From NCBI GenBank assembly GCA_024243835.1, contig JALPMN010000508.1, forward strand, positions 1 to 13,681: 13,681 nt of DNA, given 5' to 3'. A program made the position numbers and the translations under genes. Shown piece after piece: positions 6,970 to 13,616 of the stretch. Numbering within the stretch: position 1 is the first letter of the stretch; every line of letters starts with the position of its first letter. Source of the DNA: Enteropsectra breve (Eukaryota > Microsporidia). The notes under the pieces were generated by a model that had not been told where the DNA came from, ran no database searches, and saw only the letters and a program-made list of their open reading frames with translations.

Positions 6970-7830
6970 ATGTGCATGAAAATATATAGAAGCCTACTGA
7001 TAAGCTGCATACTAATGGGAACAAAAAATATAATCGTTAGAAAGGACATACGCGATATGAGTGAATTAGAATGGGCAAAGTACAAGGGTGCTGTGATGGC
7101 TCTTCACAAGTCAGGAATGTTTGAAAATTTTAGCAGAATGCACAAAGTCTTTGAAAAGTATGCTCATAACGACCCGAGATTCCTTCCATGGCACCGGATG
7201 TTCCTGGAGTATTTTGAGTCGTATGTGATGCAGCACACGGGTGACACTACGATGGGAGTGCCCTACTGGGACTGGAGGGAGGATTCAGACAATCCGGCTG
7301 AATCTTACATTTTTACTGAAAAGTACTGGGGATTTAAGGACTGCTTTGAAATGGGCTATCCCAAGAAGCACTGCCTGAAAAGAAACAAGGAGATTAAGCC
7401 ATGGAGCAGTGCCCTGCAGGTCCGGCGCCTTCTGCGCAGAGGATGTTCCTATGATGAGTTTCGTTTTATTTTAGAGGCGCTTCCGCACGGCCTGGTGCAT
7501 GCGAACATCGGTGGGGACATGGGGCACATGCAGGCGCCTAATGATCCGATTTTCTGGCATCACCACTCATTTATAGACTACCTGTGGACAAAGCGAGGAG
7601 AAAGATACAGCGGCCAGGGCTATGATAAGCGGACCAGGTGTGACATCAATGAAAAGCTATTTCCGTTCAACAGAAGAATCAGAGAAGTTTTAAAACACAG
7701 GGAAATCAAATATCAGGACTACAGCGGAAAAAATAAAAATAGCACTGGAGGGGCATCTGAGCTTCCTGAGGACTATGCCCTGCTCCACGGGTTTGCAATT
7801 AATAAAATAAGAAAGGCAGAAAAAATCTGA
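6970..7830 (+). CDS. Tyrosinase (type-3 copper phenol oxidase), likely secreted
   Basis: Tyrosinases oxidise monophenols and o-diphenols to quinones, giving melanin or tyrosine-based cross-links in secreted proteins. The 286-residue protein is a full tyrosinase domain. The CuA site has H58, H66 and H75 in MHKV...AHND...LPWHR. The CuB site has H173 and H177 in PHGLVH and H198 in NDPIFWHHHSFIDYLW. VPYWDW (97-102) is also typical. The N terminus has a hydrophobic stretch (5-16) that may be a signal peptide, and four cysteines in the mature part (125, 135, 159, 224) suit a secreted protein. There is no C-terminal capping domain and no membrane anchor. The start may be 6970 or 6976, and an in-frame stop just upstream excludes anything longer. 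It lacks the CCC/AAATTTT start signals of its neighbours. Horizontal gain from a host or bacterium is plausible but unproven. Confidence 0.93.
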   Translation: MCMKIYRSLLISCILMGTKNIIVRKDIRDMSELEWAKYKGAVMALHKSGMFENFSRMHKVFEKYAHNDPRFLPWHRMFLEYFESYVMQHTGDTTMGVPYWDWREDSDNPAESYIFTEKYWGFKDCFEMGYPKKHCLKRNKEIKPWSSALQVRRLLRRGCSYDEFRFILEALPHGLVHANIGGDMGHMQAPNDPIFWHHHSFIDYLWTKRGERYSGQGYDKRTRCDINEKLFPFNRRIREVLKHREIKYQDYSGKNKNSTGGASELPEDYALLHGFAINKIRKAEKI

Positions 7831-8025
7831 ACAAAGCCTCATTATGAAGGGCATTGCTGGGAATAGAGTGAATAACAGCTATTCATACGATTTTTATAAA
7901 AGTTGAATGCTATATTTGTTAAGAAAGCTAAGTTTATACTTTTAAACAGAATTTAATCATAGATATTTGCTTTTAAATATAATTTAATTCATTGCTGGTT
8001 GAATGTCTCTGGCTTAGTGAAAGTT

Positions 8026-9789
8026 TTATGAATCCTCAAAGTAGTATTCTCTACATTCCTTAAAGTCTAATGATGAAAAGATACTGTTGGTGTATTCATA
8101 AACAGTGTTCTTCTCCTGGGACACCATGGCTGCCTGGGCCTTGGCATAGAGCTGCTCTGCAGCAGGGATCTTTGCAAGGGCCATGCTCTGCTCGTACCTG
8201 TTGGCTGCCTCCTTGTATTCCCCAAACAGGTGGAGCAAAAAGCCTTCCGTTGCGAAAAAATAGGCATCTTTCGGGCACTTTTCAAGCGCACTCTGTGCCT
8301 CTATGTGCTTTCCCTGGAAAAGAAGGCAGTAGACCAGCAGCAGATTCTCAATGTTGTAGCGCACAAGAATCTCCATTGCCTCATCGTAGTCCTCTGCGTT
8401 AATAAGCAGATGAATGTAGTTGTAGAGAATGCCCTGTGCAGCCGTGTTTGTTGGTGATGAGCATTTGTATTTCTTAGAAAAATATTCGCTTTCTTGGTTT
8501 TGGATATTTTCTTGGCTAGGCACAGTTTTATTAACATCTTCAGCACTGTACGTCTTTTCAAATATGCTGGTGTACATTCTGTGGAACTCAGTATCACAGT
8601 CTTTTTTAATATCGATGTATGAAAAGCCCTTAGTACTGTTCTTGTCTCTCATCAGAGATACAGCACTGTCGTGCGGGCTACCCTTGCATTTTTTATCTTT
8701 CTTCGTCTTCTGGATATTGCAGCTCTTGGCTTCATTTTCAAAAAATACATTTTCCTCTTCGGAACAGGCCTCTGGCTTAAGGCGCCCGCTGTTTTCCAGG
8801 ATGCTCACACAGATCTTGAAGTAGAATTTAGCCTTGTGAAAATCGAATATTTTCTGATATTCGTGTGCCAGGTAATAAGACGGGAGATATGAGCTGCCCA
8901 TCATAAAATGGGCCTTGGTGAAGTACTTAACAGCCTCCTCATACTCACGCAGCCTGGACATGGCTATTCCTGCGTACAGATACACCCGCCCGCGCTTCTT
9001 ATTGAGCGAGAAGCATTCAAAAAAAATATTCCGTGCCTGGTTCAGTTTGCCACAATGCAAATAGTAAAGACCCAGGGCTTCTTTCGCAAACTCACTCTTT
9101 CTGAAGAGCATGTTGCTTGCTGCTCCGTGCTTGAACAGACCCTCAAAATCGGCATTCTTTACGTATTTTGCTGTTACTGCATGAAGAGATACCGGGGAGA
9201 GAATATCCTTGGATGGCAAGAAGTTCAGTATCTGGATGTACGCATTTTTCAGTTCATGAAATGTTGTGTTCAGCACGGTCTCTGTGATCCCTGAGGCCTC
9301 AATTATTTTAGCGTTGCTTTTGAACAGCTCCTCGATGTACCTGCATATTTCAGGGAGCCCGCAGAGAGAATCCTTGTAGAGATACACCAGAGGCTCTAAG
9401 AATGTGGGATCAAGCATATAGGCCTTTAAGAGGCATTTCCTTTTATTCTCCTCGCGCAGATGCAGGCCTCGCGCATATTCAGCGAGACTCTCATGCTCGA
9501 AGTCTGGAAATATCGGAATATTTAGGTTTTTGCTTGCATTGGCATCGCTCTTCTCGCCTGTCTTTAAATATACGAGCGTTATCTGTTTGTATTCCAGAAG
9601 TCCAGGCCTTTCCTCGATGATCTGTTTAATTTTGTCATTAAATCCAAGCTCAAAGAGTGCCTTAACCACGACATAGTAGGTTTCTGGGGAGTCACTGTGC
9701 ATGTTGTGAAGATACTGCACAATAAGCAGTGCCGAATGATAGTGCCCGTTCTGCAGGTGTCTGTACGCAGCCAGCGCCAAGAAGTTCAT
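8026..9789 (-). CDS. TPR protein, probable APC/C subunit CDC16/APC6
   Basis: CDC16/APC6 is a TPR scaffold subunit of the anaphase-promoting complex, the ubiquitin ligase that drives exit from mitosis. The 587-residue protein consists of tetratricopeptide-like helical pairs. The N-terminal YRHLQNGHYHSALL (9-22) resembles the dimerising N terminus of CDC16. The central block (about 233-335) with ALGLYYLHCG, YAGIAMSRLREYEEA, and FMMGSSYLPSYYLAHEY (295-311) follows CDC16 closely. An unusual hydrophilic insert of about 110 residues (roughly 335-445) then separates it from the C-terminal TPRs (about 450-560). The frame opens at 9807, but ACCCAT directly before the ATG at 9789 marks the inner start, where homology also begins. 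APC8/CDC23 or APC3/CDC27 are less likely alternatives. It converges with the tyrosinase gene. Confidence 0.8.
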   Translation of the reverse strand: MNFLALAAYRHLQNGHYHSALLIVQYLHNMHSDSPETYYVVVKALFELGFNDKIKQIIEERPGLLEYKQITLVYLKTGEKSDANASKNLNIPIFPDFEHESLAEYARGLHLREENKRKCLLKAYMLDPTFLEPLVYLYKDSLCGLPEICRYIEELFKSNAKIIEASGITETVLNTTFHELKNAYIQILNFLPSKDILSPVSLHAVTAKYVKNADFEGLFKHGAASNMLFRKSEFAKEALGLYYLHCGKLNQARNIFFECFSLNKKRGRVYLYAGIAMSRLREYEEAVKYFTKAHFMMGSSYLPSYYLAHEYQKIFDFHKAKFYFKICVSILENSGRLKPEACSEEENVFFENEAKSCNIQKTKKDKKCKGSPHDSAVSLMRDKNSTKGFSYIDIKKDCDTEFHRMYTSIFEKTYSAEDVNKTVPSQENIQNQESEYFSKKYKCSSPTNTAAQGILYNYIHLLINAEDYDEAMEILVRYNIENLLLVYCLLFQGKHIEAQSALEKCPKDAYFFATEGFLLHLFGEYKEAANRYEQSMALAKIPAAEQLYAKAQAAMVSQEKNTVYEYTNSIFSSLDFKECREYYFEDS

Positions 9790-9794
9790 ATGGG
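9790..9794 (-). promoter_or_regulatory. CCC start signal of the CDC16-like gene
   Basis: On the coding strand CCCAT directly precedes the ATG at 9789, which argues for this start over the ATG six codons upstream. No AAATTTT block is visible here. Confidence 0.45.
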
Positions 9795-10232
9795 TGAATA
9801 AAATCATTGAGCGCTAAAACAAGAAGAAAATACAATCGAAGGAGATGCATTTAATTTGGAGCTAAAAATCAAGTAATACACAATATTTCTTGCTTATTAG
9901 AATTACTCTGGCTTTTTACAACAATATTAGCTTTTTACATTTACTCAGGCTTTGTTGAAAATACTCTTAGGAATGTTTGAAAATGCTTTCACTCTGATTA
10001 CTAGTTTGAGGAGAATATTAATACAGATACTATAGCTCTTTAAAGTGATTTTAAAAGCATATTAGAAGCGTAATACAAATATCTAGAATAAGTATGAGAA
10101 TAATTCAAAGCGTAGTTTACGAATATAAAAAGCATTATTCTCTCTAAAAGGCTGCACTTTGTGTAATTGAGGGCCATTAATATGTGTTGTCAGAATAGCT
10201 CTTAATAGCATCGAATAAGCATCTCTCTTCTT
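9795..10232. other. Divergent intergenic stretch, no gene seen
   Basis: This AT-rich spacer lies between the CDC16-like gene and KISH. It has several loosely similar GGCTTT(T/G) words but no ordered repeat, tRNA or convincing small reading frame. GAGGGCC followed by an ATG near 10174 opens a frame of only seven codons. Confidence 0.45.
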
Positions 10233-10264
10233 AAAAATTTTTATTTCTCATATTTTATCCCCGT
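10233..10264 (+). promoter_or_regulatory. Start signals of KISH
   Basis: AAAAATTTTT (10233-10242) and CCCC (10259-10262), two bases before the ATG at 10265, give the complete two-part pattern. Confidence 0.6.
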
Positions 10265-10486
10265 ATGTCTGCGCTCTTTAAATTTGAGTCGTTCCTAAAG
10301 GTACTGGCTCTTTTCATCTGCCTTGCTACGTACATTAAAAGAAAGTTCCCCAGTCTTGTCGCAAGAAAAGAAGGCTTTAGCAGTATTTTGTACAAGGCGA
10401 GTGTTGCTGGTGACCGTCTTTCGCCCTTCATTGCACTCGCATGTTTATTTTTCGCAGCAGAAAAGCTAATCAAGTGCTTTATTTAG
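10265..10486 (+). CDS. KSH1: KISH/TMEM167 family Golgi membrane protein
   Basis: KISH proteins (yeast Ksh1, human TMEM167A) are tiny, strongly conserved Golgi membrane proteins needed early in the secretory pathway; their molecular action is not well known. This 73-residue protein matches human TMEM167A in length and nearly position by position: MSALFKFES against MSAIFNFQS, then FICLATYI, PSLVARKEG against PSLLDRNKTG, YKASVAGDRLSPF against WKCARIGERKSPY, and ALACLFFA. It has two membrane segments (about 9-24 and 53-68) around a short basic loop. The start is fixed by the family length and by the strong upstream CCCC and AAATTTT signals. It faces away from the CDC16-like gene and converges with the coiled-coil gene. 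Confidence 0.93.
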   Translation: MSALFKFESFLKVLALFICLATYIKRKFPSLVARKEGFSSILYKASVAGDRLSPFIALACLFFAAEKLIKCFI

Positions 10487-10679
10487 AAGATAAAAATGCG
10501 CAGCATGTGAAATACAATAAAAATATTATTTAGACTCTACTTAAAACTTAAAATTACTATGATGATTTTTTTATTCAGAAAAATATGTATGGACTCATTG
10601 ATATAGATAAAATATCGTATAATAAGACTGAGAATTATCTTTGATAAAAGGCAGAATAAATCATTTAAGCATATTTTAA

Positions 10680-10685
10680 TTTATT
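10680..10685 (-). terminator. AATAAA signal after the coiled-coil gene
   Basis: On the minus strand the hexamer lies eight bases past the TGA stop at 10694-10696. Confidence 0.45.
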
Positions 10686-10693
10686 ACAGAGTC

Positions 10694-12121
10694 TCACTCC
10701 ACTTCCCTAGCTAGTTCTTTGTATTTTTCTATGAGCATTCTTTGTTTATTTATATACTCTTTTCCTAATTTATTTTCTTTCTTTATTTTTTCAAGCTCTT
10801 CCTTATCCCCCTCCTTCACACGTTCTTTGTAGTTTTCAAAGGCCTTTTTAACTTCCTCTAACTCTTTTTTATATTTTACATTGCTCTTTTCCAAAAATGT
10901 TGTGTTGTCGTTGGTCTTTGAAAGGGCCTGTTTCTTGGAAACAAGCAGTTCTTGTGCCTCTTGATACTCATTTTTAATATGAGCAATTTCATCCTGATAC
11001 TGTTCTATCTCTCGGTGCATTTTTTCTATTTCATCCTGATAGTCTTTTACATCTGCTTCAGCACGGCTGACCGCTGCCTTATTTTTAACATTCTCTTCTT
11101 TCAGCTGGCTATTGCTAATTTCTATCTCAAGCAAATTGTTTTTCAGCTCCTGATTTTCCAGTTCCAATATTTTGTTCTCCGTTCCTCCATTCAGCAGATC
11201 TTCGTTCACTGTGCTCATTTTAAAGAACTTTTTAAATTCATTCCTCTCAATAAGAAGCCTTAAATATTCTTTTTGCATGTTTTCGTATTTGTTTTTGAAG
11301 GCCTCATGCTCCTCTTTTTTCTGAAGTATCTCGTTGTAATCTGAAAATAGCCTGTAGAGCTCATTATTTTTATCAATGATATAGCTCTGGTAGTTTGCCT
11401 CATTTTTTATCAATATTTCATTCTTTAGCTGCAACTCATCCATTTTCTCGTTATTGCTGTTTATTGATTTTAGCACATACTTTCCAAGCTCCTTTAAATC
11501 TTCATTTGTATTATTTTTTATTTCTTGGTCTCCATTTACACTCTCCAACAGCTGCAGCATCAGCTCTTTAAAGTTTTTCTTTGCTTCTGATAATTCCTTG
11601 ATGTTGCTTGCTGACAGCACTGCCAGATCCTTCTTCGTCATATCAGTGTTCTCAATAAGAAAATTAACTTGCACGTTCAGTTTTCTGTTCTCTTCCTTGA
11701 GTGTTGATACTGTGGCTTGTAGTTCTTTGTGCTGTTCTTTTGAAATACAATAGCTTCTGTACTTTATATTTTGAGTATCTAGTTTGATATTTGTGAATTC
11801 ATTTTTAATCTCGTTTATGCTTGCTTTTGCAGCTGTTTCGCCATCTTCTTTTATTTTCTTCTTAAGCGCCTTTATCTGCTCATGCAGCTCTGTTATTTCT
11901 GTTTTGTTCTGCAGAAGCTGCATCTCCTGCATAAGGAGTGTTTCCTTCGAGACAGACAGTTCTCGTTTCAGGGATGATATCTGAGTAGCATGGCCCTGCT
12001 CATCCTGTGCATGGACTGCCAGCTGCTGGTAGTATTTAAAAAGCTCGGAGAGACGCGTGTAGACTTCACCCGGTATTTGCACCGCAGCCTCCTGGCCAAT
12101 AAGTTCATTGAGTTCATGCAT
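10694..12121 (-). CDS. Long coiled-coil protein, function unknown
   Basis: The 475-residue protein is almost entirely coiled coil: from about residue 45 to the end it is rich in Glu, Lys, Leu, Asn and Gln with heptad spacing of Leu/Ile. There are short breaks near 120 (KYRSYCISKEQ), 300 (FKKFFKMS) and 400. The first 40 residues (LNELIGQEAAVQIPGEVYTR and on) are the most globular-looking and may be a distinct docking segment. A repeated idea, YQDEIEKMHREIEQ and YQDEIAHIKNEYQ (about 361-390), shows an internal duplication. No ATPase, kinesin, GRIP or membrane segment is visible. Spindle, kinetochore or vesicle-tether proteins are all possible, and I cannot choose. CCC six bases before the ATG and AAAATTT upstream support the start. 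Confidence 0.82.
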   Translation of the reverse strand: MHELNELIGQEAAVQIPGEVYTRLSELFKYYQQLAVHAQDEQGHATQISSLKRELSVSKETLLMQEMQLLQNKTEITELHEQIKALKKKIKEDGETAAKASINEIKNEFTNIKLDTQNIKYRSYCISKEQHKELQATVSTLKEENRKLNVQVNFLIENTDMTKKDLAVLSASNIKELSEAKKNFKELMLQLLESVNGDQEIKNNTNEDLKELGKYVLKSINSNNEKMDELQLKNEILIKNEANYQSYIIDKNNELYRLFSDYNEILQKKEEHEAFKNKYENMQKEYLRLLIERNEFKKFFKMSTVNEDLLNGGTENKILELENQELKNNLLEIEISNSQLKEENVKNKAAVSRAEADVKDYQDEIEKMHREIEQYQDEIAHIKNEYQEAQELLVSKKQALSKTNDNTTFLEKSNVKYKKELEEVKKAFENYKERVKEGDKEELEKIKKENKLGKEYINKQRMLIEKYKELAREVE

Positions 12122-12147
12122 AAGCAGGGAATTTTTATATAAATTTT
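12122..12147 (-). promoter_or_regulatory. Start signals of the coiled-coil gene
   Basis: On the coding strand AAAATTT (12141-12147), a TATATAAAAATT stretch and CCC (12127-12129) lead to the ATG at 12121. Confidence 0.55.
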
Positions 12148-12504
12148 AAATAAACAATAAGCGCATAGAATTTGAAGAAAAGGGCTAGTAGAAACCATTC
12201 ATTATTTATTTTGTATATTAACCGATATATCTGTGGTTAGAAAAGGTATATATATGCTCTTATTATCATAATTGTAAAATTTTGTTGAAAAATAACAGAA
12301 AAGGCATCTCTCACAAGCGAGAAATGAGAGCATATGTTTTTATATTTGTGCATATAAACAGAAGTAAATATTTTATAAGCTATAGTTTTTAATAATAATG
12401 AATCTTCTGTAATATCGGCTTTAGGCCGAGAGTTGAGTTCTATATCTTTTAACATAAAGAAACAAGCTATCTAATTTTCCTATAAATCCTTTATTGTCTG
12501 CTTT
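12148..12504. other. Intergenic stretch with two small hairpins
   Basis: CTCTCA (12308-12313) pairs with TGAGAG (12325-12330), and TCGGC (12415-12419) pairs with GCCGA (12425-12429) around TTTAG. A 72-codon minus-strand frame (12237-12455) covers both but has no CCC signal and a composition like random AT-rich DNA, so I leave it uncalled. A small RNA is possible but unsupported. Confidence 0.4.
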
Positions 12505-12509
12505 TTATT
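12504..12509 (-). terminator. AATAAA overlapping the stop of the NR2C2AP-like gene
   Basis: The final GAA TAA AAA on the minus strand contains AATAAA across the stop codon. A second AATAAA follows at 12490-12495. Confidence 0.5.
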
Positions 12510-12840
12510 CTGCTCGAATGCTGTAGATGCATATTCTGTTGTATGGATCATAGCTGTCGCCCAGTGTAAGGATGATGTTCTTTATATTTGTGAGCTTTTC
12601 AATTCTAACAATGGAATCTTCTTTTTTAACAGATATTTCTTCTTCCTCGCTGCTTGAATTGAGGTTCTTAGGCTGAAAGCCCTTCTGAAACTCTATTATT
12701 AAAACACGATCTGATCCATCCAACTCAATCTCTATCCTCGGATTTTTGCCCCCGTTGCTGAACCAGCATACATCATCGTCAGTATCCAGCATATTTTTGG
12801 CATCTTTTGCATTGTTGTCAGTATTTATGGCAGTGATCAT
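12505..12840 (-). CDS. Nuclear receptor 2C2-associated protein (TRA16) -like small protein
   Basis: Human NR2C2AP is a small single-domain protein with a galactose-binding-like (discoidin-type) fold. It was named for binding the orphan receptor TR4, and its ancestral role is unclear. This 111-residue protein follows its landmarks: LDTDDDVCWFSNGGKNP (18-34) against FDQDEETCWNSDQGPS, then a beta strand and IIEFQKGFQPKN (48-59) against the IQFQGGF block, and DPYNRICIYSIRA (98-110) against TDFFGRVVIYHLRV. An acidic stretch (63-69) sits in the variable loop. It is about 25 residues shorter than the human protein, mostly at the N terminus. GAGAGCTC and then AAATTT precede the ATG on the coding strand; there is no CCC. 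Another F5/8C-fold protein is the alternative. Confidence 0.63.
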   Translation of the reverse strand: MITAINTDNNAKDAKNMLDTDDDVCWFSNGGKNPRIEIELDGSDRVLIIEFQKGFQPKNLNSSSEEEEISVKKEDSIVRIEKLTNIKNIILTLGDSYDPYNRICIYSIRAE

Positions 12841-13000
12841 GAGAGCTCAAAAATTTGCTCTTTTAAAGCCTCTGCCATTTTATAAGAAATCACAATTAGA
12901 ACAGTAAGATTCTTCACTTTAGTAAAAAAGACAAAACATTTAAATTAGTTTATTAATAGGCCGTGCTGCTAAATATTATTGAACCATTTCTATTTTTAGC

Positions 13001-13597
13001 TTAAATCAACCCACGCAGCTTGTGACTTGCCTTCTCTTTTACTGTATATCCCTCAATGGAATTTCCCACACAGCGGCTGCTCTTGCATTTTTCGCAGCGC
13101 AGGAAAAACAGCTTGTTTTCCTTGACAATGTTCGTTTCGTCAACACTGTCACAGCTCTTGCACACGACATAAATCTCTATGAAGCTGCGCAGAACACGCT
13201 CGACATCGCTCTGCAGGAATGAGCCATCGAGGATCAGAAGCCCATCTTTGTTGATGGAGCCCTCAACGAACAGCCCCTTCGAAATGAAGTGGGCCATGTG
13301 CTCTGGCTGACGGTTGAGACGAGTTGCAACCTCGACAATATTCACAAACGTTTTGCGGCTTCTCCTCACGACACTGAGCGGAAGCTTCAGTTTTTCCCCA
13401 TCATCGCTTCTCTGTCTGTTCAAGGCCTCAATCGCCCTGGTAAGCAGCTTGAAATAGCCGAGTGCTGAGGGGCACCCAGATGCCTCGTCCTCTGTGCGCT
13501 GGCTCATTACCGGAGACCCGATTTTAGAGGAGCTGATATTCAGCATGCTTATTCCCACGGGAAGAAAGTCTTCATCTGAGCTGCTGGAAGACGACAT
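13001..13597 (-). CDS. SUI3: Translation initiation factor 2 beta subunit (eIF2-beta)
   Basis: eIF2-beta is part of the eIF2-GTP complex that carries initiator Met-tRNA to the small ribosomal subunit. The 198-residue protein keeps the full core. A helix binding eIF2-gamma is followed by KTFVNIVEVATRLNRQPEHM (82-101), the alpha-beta domain with GSINKDGLLILDGSF (113-127), and a zinc ribbon with C146-x2-C149 and C168-x2-C171. The N terminus is only about 45 residues, Ser/Asp-rich, and lacks the three lysine blocks of most eukaryotic eIF2-beta (about 285-333 residues) that contact eIF5 and eIF2B-epsilon. The open frame extends to 13681, but GGGTTA before the ATG at 13597 and AAATTTTT just above mark the start, so the gene is complete in the window. 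Confidence 0.94.
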   Translation of the reverse strand: MSSSSSSDEDFLPVGISMLNISSSKIGSPVMSQRTEDEASGCPSALGYFKLLTRAIEALNRQRSDDGEKLKLPLSVVRRSRKTFVNIVEVATRLNRQPEHMAHFISKGLFVEGSINKDGLLILDGSFLQSDVERVLRSFIEIYVVCKSCDSVDETNIVKENKLFFLRCEKCKSSRCVGNSIEGYTVKEKASHKLRGLI

Positions 13598-13616
13598 TAA
13601 CCCTCTGTAAAAATTT
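13598..13616 (-). promoter_or_regulatory. Start signals that decide the eIF2-beta start
   Basis: On the coding strand AAATTTTT (13609-13616) and GGG (13601-13603), three bases before the ATG at 13597, match the local pattern. The upstream in-frame ATG has no such signals. Confidence 0.55.

Noticed and set aside
7690..7842. Minus-strand frame starting after GCCCTTCATA, antisense to the tyrosinase end
   Set aside because: It has a CCC before the ATG but gives only about 50 codons opposite conserved coding sequence; most likely chance.
8067..9620. Many frames of 60-130 codons within the CDC16-like gene on both strands
   Set aside because: All overlap the conserved TPR gene in other frames and none resembles a protein family.
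2461..12424. Recurring GGCTTTAG or GGCTTT words in several gaps
   Set aside because: They have no fixed position relative to genes, are short and AT-leaning, and also occur inside coding sequence; expected by chance.
12237..12455. 72-codon minus-strand frame in the gap upstream of the coiled-coil gene
   Set aside because: It has no CCC/GGG or well-placed AAATTTT signal, its composition is like random AT-rich DNA, and it matches no known family.
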